A stretch of 34,908 bases of DNA, taken from the NCBI GenBank assembly GCA_002722245.1, contig PBLA01000002.1, positions 45,742 through 80,649 of the forward strand, read 5' to 3'. Positions 31,326 to 34,908 of the stretch are shown here, in pieces. Positions within the stretch are counted from its first letter, which is position 1; the number at the start of each line of letters is the position of its first letter. Made by a program: the position numbers and the translations under genes. The notes under the pieces are model-generated. The model was not told the origin of the DNA. It did not search any database and worked only from the letters and a program-made list of their open reading frames with translations. Source of the stretch: Flavobacteriales bacterium (GTDB lineage Bacteria > Bacteroidota > Bacteroidia > Flavobacteriales_C > GCA-002722245).

Positions 31326-32338
31326 ATAGCCTCCAATTCCTTAATGAATCGTCTTTTATTAAAATTAGGACCAAAAACAAACGCATCGGTAACAATAACT
31401 CGGTTCCGCATTTCATCTACCGTAGCCACACTAACGAAGGGTCCTCCCATCGTTCCATTTTTCATGTCCCACCAACCTTTTACCTCATATGCAAATTGTC
31501 CATTGATGGTTATATTTTTAGTGGCAACAGGGAAGTCTTTGTACACTTGCATGTAAGATCGCACAGAGTCTCTTGTTGTTTTTCCTTCAATATATATTTT
31601 AGTCACACTATCTCTTAGAGCGATAAATTTTTCGGGCGTGAAAATACCTTGGTCGGTGTAATTGAAAAAGTACGAAAAAACACCTGTTTGATAATAGCAA
31701 TTTTTATGGTTGAATTTCTCGCACTTCATCTCTCCCTGCTTAAAGGCATAGAAGAAGTTTAAAGAATCCATTCCTAATCGATAACTTTTTGGAATGATCA
31801 TACCTATTCCGTGGTTATTAAGAAGTCTATCTTCTAATTGATCGTTATTTTTTTTTCGTGCTAATTTTTGGATCATCGTTGTTCGATGATGATCAATTAC
31901 TTGAAAGATTTCATCTTTTTTATTTTTAAAAAGTGTAATGGCAGCATCGCTTGTTTTTGCAGCCAATTGAACTACAATCTGTCCATCCGCGTACACGTTT
32001 TTTTTCACCGAAACACCTTCTTGGCTTACTTTTTTAGAAGTGACAAAAATGAGTAAAGCACGTTGCCGTTTAAATAATCGATTAAATACTTTGGAGCGCA
32101 CAGTAGTGATATCAAACTCAGTTTCAGGATTAAGTAAGCCTTCAATTTGTCGTTCAAATACTGGTTGCACTTGTGCTTTTAATCCATTATCCCATAAAGG
32201 TTGATCAGCAATGATGTTTACTGTGCTATAACCTCCCACTGCTTCGGGAAGGTAGGAGAAATCATCCGAATTTTTTCCGCTTTCCTCTGAGCATGAGAAA
32301 AAGAAAACAACAAGGAGTATAATTCCAAAATATCGCAT
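31301..32338 (-). CDS. DUF4837 family lipoprotein
   Basis: A 345-residue lipoprotein with a short signal and lipobox FFSC (cysteine 16). The mature body matches DUF4837, a Bacteroidota-specific family: YLPEAVGGYSTVNIIADQPLWDN near the start, a middle HRTTMIQKLARKKN stretch with RLLNNHGIGMIIPKSYRL, then VSVATVDEMRNRVIVTDAFVFGPNFNKRRFI at the end. No function is known. It is probably anchored to the outer membrane. It starts 5 bp after the lytic transglycosylase gene and overlaps the TonB-domain gene, so the three form one unit. Confidence 0.87.
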   Translation of the reverse strand: MRYFGIILLVVFFFSCSEESGKNSDDFSYLPEAVGGYSTVNIIADQPLWDNGLKAQVQPVFERQIEGLLNPETEFDITTVRSKVFNRLFKRQRALLIFVTSKKVSQEGVSVKKNVYADGQIVVQLAAKTSDAAITLFKNKKDEIFQVIDHHRTTMIQKLARKKNNDQLEDRLLNNHGIGMIIPKSYRLGMDSLNFFYAFKQGEMKCEKFNHKNCYYQTGVFSYFFNYTDQGIFTPEKFIALRDSVTKIYIEGKTTRDSVRSYMQVYKDFPVATKNITINGQFAYEVKGWWDMKNGTMGGPFVSVATVDEMRNRVIVTDAFVFGPNFNKRRFIKELEAICLSTKGF

Positions 32339-32343
32339 GGTCT

Positions 32344-33867
32344 TTAGGTAGACTTTATTTTAATTTTCATTCCAGGTTTAAGTATTTTTCTGGATGAAAT
32401 ATGATTCAGTTTCATAATATCATTTGCCGACACACCTTGATATTTCTTAGCAATATCCCATAAAGTATCCCCTCTACGAATAGTATAATAGAGGTAACCA
32501 TTGTAGGTTTCTTCATTTTTTATGCTGTAACCACGGGAAGAAGAATGGGTATTGTGTGTGAAAACAATCATTTTCTGACCAGGATGAATATAGGCTTTAC
32601 TTGATATATTATTCCATTCCCTTAAATCAGATATCCTTACGTTGTATCGTTGCGCTATGAGTCCTAAACTCTCTCCTTTACGCACATGATGTATTAGCTC
32701 AGTGCGATTAGCATATAAATCTGAAGGAGCATCAACCTTATTTTTTGTTTTATAGTTGTAAATGCTATTCTCGTTGGCTAAAAAGTCCCCCACAATAGAT
32801 ACTGGTAATGTAATGGTGTATTTAACTGTGTCGGAAGATTTAACAGGAATATAGGCCCTCTTATATTGAGGATTAAGAAAAATCAAGTCTTTAAGGGATA
32901 TACAGAGCACATCTGAAATTTGGCTTAAATGAATTGCCTGTTGAATGGTAAGTGTGTCAATATTTCTAATTTCAAATTTAGGTTGTACAGGATATAGATT
33001 ATGATCCGCAGGATGACTCATTAAGTAGGTAACCGCCATAAATGAAGGAACATAATTTCTGGTTTCTCGAGGAAGGAAATACTGGATCGCCCAAAAGTTC
33101 TTTTTCCCACCAGCCCTTCTTATTGCTTTGTTTACATTTCCAGGCCCAGCATTATAAGCGGCTAGCGCCAAAAGCCAATCATCATATATACTGTTTAAAT
33201 AATTGAGGTATTTAATTGCGGTTTGTGTAGATTTTACAGGATCTCGTCTTTCATCCACATAAGAGTTAATTTCTAACCCAAGATATTTCCCTGTTCTATA
33301 CATAAATTGCCACATTCCAACTGCCCCCGCACGAGAACGAGCTGTATTGTTTAACGCCGATTCCACCACCGGAAGGTATTTTAGCTCCATTGGTAAGTTC
33401 ATCTTTTCAATTTCCTCTTCAAACATAGGGAAGTATAATTCAGCTAATCCCATGACTTTAGAGAGCATCAGTCTTCTGTGCGTACCGTAAACCTCAATCA
33501 GTTTTTTAACCTTGTTGTTGTAGGTAAACGATATGGGAGAAAAGGCGTCCATATCTTGAAACCGTATCCGCATAATGGAATCACTGTAAACAGGGATTGA
33601 GTCTAAAGGGAAATGGTGAACATTAAGTTGTGCAGTGGAATAAGAGATGGGATGCGCGTTAAAAACATGTGCCTCATGGAGGCTGTCTAACATCGCTAAA
33701 AATGGATCGTCTGAAAGGATTTGTCTTTTAGCAATACTGTCAGTCTTGATCGAATCGGCGGTGTTTTCATTCAACATTTTTTGACCCGAGGACCAAAAGC
33801 TTAGGCATATTAAGGCGATAAAAGCAGCGCTTTTACGATTTAATATAGAATTTAATTGAAAACACAT
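32344..33867 (-). CDS. Lytic transglycosylase with two LysM domains (MltD-like)
   Basis: A 507-residue secreted enzyme that cleaves peptidoglycan glycan strands to 1,6-anhydromuropeptides. A signal peptide (about 1-28) is followed by a helical region and the GH23/SLT domain (about 150-270). The catalytic glutamate lies in YLPVVESALN, with GAVGMWQFMYRTGKYLGL and LALAAYNAGPGNV completing the fold. Two LysM repeats end the protein: one with VRKGESLGLIAQRYNV and one with IRRGDTLWDIAKKYQGV, binding glycan. This layout equals MltD. It leads the unit with DUF4837 and the TonB-domain gene, consistent with an envelope role. Confidence 0.94.
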   Translation of the reverse strand: MCFQLNSILNRKSAAFIALICLSFWSSGQKMLNENTADSIKTDSIAKRQILSDDPFLAMLDSLHEAHVFNAHPISYSTAQLNVHHFPLDSIPVYSDSIMRIRFQDMDAFSPISFTYNNKVKKLIEVYGTHRRLMLSKVMGLAELYFPMFEEEIEKMNLPMELKYLPVVESALNNTARSRAGAVGMWQFMYRTGKYLGLEINSYVDERRDPVKSTQTAIKYLNYLNSIYDDWLLALAAYNAGPGNVNKAIRRAGGKKNFWAIQYFLPRETRNYVPSFMAVTYLMSHPADHNLYPVQPKFEIRNIDTLTIQQAIHLSQISDVLCISLKDLIFLNPQYKRAYIPVKSSDTVKYTITLPVSIVGDFLANENSIYNYKTKNKVDAPSDLYANRTELIHHVRKGESLGLIAQRYNVRISDLREWNNISSKAYIHPGQKMIVFTHNTHSSSRGYSIKNEETYNGYLYYTIRRGDTLWDIAKKYQGVSANDIMKLNHISSRKILKPGMKIKIKST

Positions 33868-33911
33868 TTTTTCCTAAAAAGGGTAAAGTTTAGTTTTATT
33901 TTTCAAGGATA

Positions 33912-33939
33912 CAAATTTAACCATTATGGTTTATACAAA
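33912..33939 (-). promoter_or_regulatory. Putative promoter of the transglycosylase unit
   Basis: On the minus strand TTTG (33939-33936) is followed after 16 nt by TAAATTTG (33919-33912), a perfect TAnnTTTG. Spacing is shorter than the usual 19. The predicted leader before ATG 33867 is about 40 nt. Confidence 0.42.
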
Positions 33940-33980
33940 AAGGTGCGGAGACCATTTGAATGTTTTTCAAATAAAGGCAA

Positions 33981-34010
33981 AAAAAAGCCGTGCGAATGTG
34001 CACGGCTTTT
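33981..34010. terminator. Strong bidirectional terminator
   Basis: AAAAGCCGTGC (33983-33993) pairs over 11 bp with GCACGGCTTTT (34000-34010) around the loop GAATGT. It lies 16 bp after the stop of the minus-strand sorting-domain gene, for which it is the terminator, and upstream of the promoter of the transglycosylase unit. Confidence 0.88.
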
Positions 34011-34026
34011 AAGTGAAAAAATGAAG

Positions 34027-34908
34027 TTATTTTACAATTATTTTTTGCGTGTTTGATTGTCCGTTTGCAGTAGCTTTAACAAAATAAACACCTGACGTTA
34101 AATCTGTAGCGTCAACGAAGTAAGCATTAGCTAAAGTATTTTGATTAATTACTAAGTTTCCAATGGCATCAAATACCTTTACATTTTCCAAATGATTCGC
34201 TTTCACGGTAAAACTTCCGTTAGAAGGGTTTGGGAAAATTTGTAAGGATTCCAATGTTAACTCATCGGTTGAAACCACTTCCACAGGGCTAAAATTATTG
34301 TTTTTCATTAAGCTTAGCTTTCCGTCAATCAAGGTAGCTATTCTTCCATATTCTTTGGTTTCCCAATAGTAGTAAGTTTCTGTGATACTATACCCTGGGA
34401 TTGAAAAAGTTTCTGTTACCAAAAGGGCATCAAAAGTACCGTATGGAGTAACTACTTCACCTGTAGCCATTACAGAACCATTTAACGTGGATGGATAAGG
34501 ACTAAACACATCAGTGATATTCACCACAGAAGAACCTGAAGTCCATGTGTCACTTTCGGCGTGTGGAAATCCTAACGCATGACTTCCCGATAAAAATGAA
34601 ACATCTGTTCCCCCTACATCAAACGCCTCCATTCCCCAGTCACTTTCTCCTGAAGGACCATAGTTTGTTGGGCTTACAATATCCGATGATATCTTGATTG
34701 TAGCAGTTGCTCCAGCAGATTTTTCACCTACTTTTACAGTATCAATTGTTGATGATCCGGCATAGGATCGTAAATCCCAAGTCACCCCATTACCTGAACT
34801 GGTAAAATCACCAATTGAAACTCCTGAATTAACATCCATTGTCCATGTGTTACCCACAGTCCACTTCATGTCAGCAGAAGTTACTTCAATACCTGCAGAT
34901 GCGTTTAA
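34027..34908 (-). CDS. Secreted T9SS type A sorting-domain protein (5' end outside window)
   Basis: The frame is open to the right edge of the window (34908); an internal ATG at 34869 is not the start, since 13 more in-frame codons precede it without a stop. About 293 residues are visible. The first 200 form a beta-rich, Gly/Ser/Thr-rich domain with no recognisable catalytic motif (segments such as WDLRSYAGSSTIDTVKVGE). The last 75 or so are a type A (Por secretion) sorting domain: LQIFPNPSNGSFTVKA, then VKVFDAIGNLVIN, ending SGVYFVKATANGQSNTQKIIVK. The domain directs export through the type IX system and is removed on anchoring. The cargo's role is unknown. Confidence 0.88.
   Translation of the reverse strand, partial: LNASAGIEVTSADMKWTVGNTWTMDVNSGVSIGDFTSSGNGVTWDLRSYAGSSTIDTVKVGEKSAGATATIKISSDIVSPTNYGPSGESDWGMEAFDVGGTDVSFLSGSHALGFPHAESDTWTSGSSVVNITDVFSPYPSTLNGSVMATGEVVTPYGTFDALLVTETFSIPGYSITETYYYWETKEYGRIATLIDGKLSLMKNNNFSPVEVVSTDELTLESLQIFPNPSNGSFTVKANHLENVKVFDAIGNLVINQNTLANAYFVDATDLTSGVYFVKATANGQSNTQKIIVK

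Noticed and set aside
1-34908. Prophage, insertion sequence, CRISPR or toxin-antitoxin elements
   Set aside because: No integrase, transposase, terminal inverted repeats, spaced direct repeats or toxin-like gene pairs were seen anywhere in the window.

Overview
The window is a chromosomal segment from a low-GC member of the Bacteroidota, most likely order Flavobacteriales. A Crocinitomicaceae-like organism is a guess from overall gene flavour, not a demonstrated assignment. The evidence is: a type IX secretion repertoire (PorP/SprF, a CHU_C type B sorting domain, a type A sorting domain); Bacteroidota-restricted families (DUF4837, HU-CCDC81/SPOR, the SpoIIM/RDD/DUF4129/DUF4350/MoxR/DUF58 cluster); a bifunctional DAHP synthase/chorismate mutase; and several promoters fitting the Bacteroidota consensus TTTG-N19-TAnnTTTG. 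Coding density is very high. No stretch over 300 bases lacks a gene. I found no tRNA, rRNA, insertion sequence or CRISPR array.

Layout. (1) 1-1150: the 3' end of ileS, then a DksA/TraR-like regulator and a strong terminator. (2) 1204-8520: an eleven-gene, tightly coupled + strand operon. It starts with a GbsR/MarR-type regulator and continues with a SAM methyltransferase, a DoxX-like protein, three DUF2071 proteins, a membrane-anchored degenerate methyltransferase-like protein, a DCC thiol-oxidoreductase fused to a membrane domain, two orphan membrane proteins and an NAD(P)-binding reductase. A perfect 12-bp dyad lies at its promoter, and a second, weaker copy with the same 8-nt spacing lies before gene 2. 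This is my main candidate for an undescribed system. (3) 8545-9718: DAHP synthase/chorismate mutase with a textbook promoter. (4) 9890-12286: HU/SPOR protein, a stand-alone type B sorting domain and PorP/SprF in one operon. (5) 12390-15136: SLC13 permease with RCK_C domains, and a lipoprotein. (6) 15218-17435: hotdog thioesterase, M23 peptidase and HemJ operon, plus YwbE. (7) 17492-22682: arginine genes argG-argC-argD, with a GNAT acyltransferase upstream on the same strand but separated by an oppositely oriented menC. The GNAT gene is preceded by a 25-codon ORF rich in arginine codons, a candidate arginine attenuator. (8) 22750-30814: a secreted protein, then the RDD / SpoIIM-fusion / DUF4129 / DUF4350 / MoxR / DUF58 envelope cluster. 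(9) 30825-33939: lytic transglycosylase, DUF4837 lipoprotein and a stand-alone TonB C-terminal domain. (10) 33981-34908: terminator and the 3' part of a secreted type A sorting-domain protein, cut by the right edge.

The housekeeping parts (aromatic amino acids, arginine, menaquinone, heme, envelope maintenance) are conventional. The two things most worth following up are the DUF2071/methyltransferase operon with its paired operators, and the arginine-rich leader ORF before the putative first arginine-pathway enzyme.
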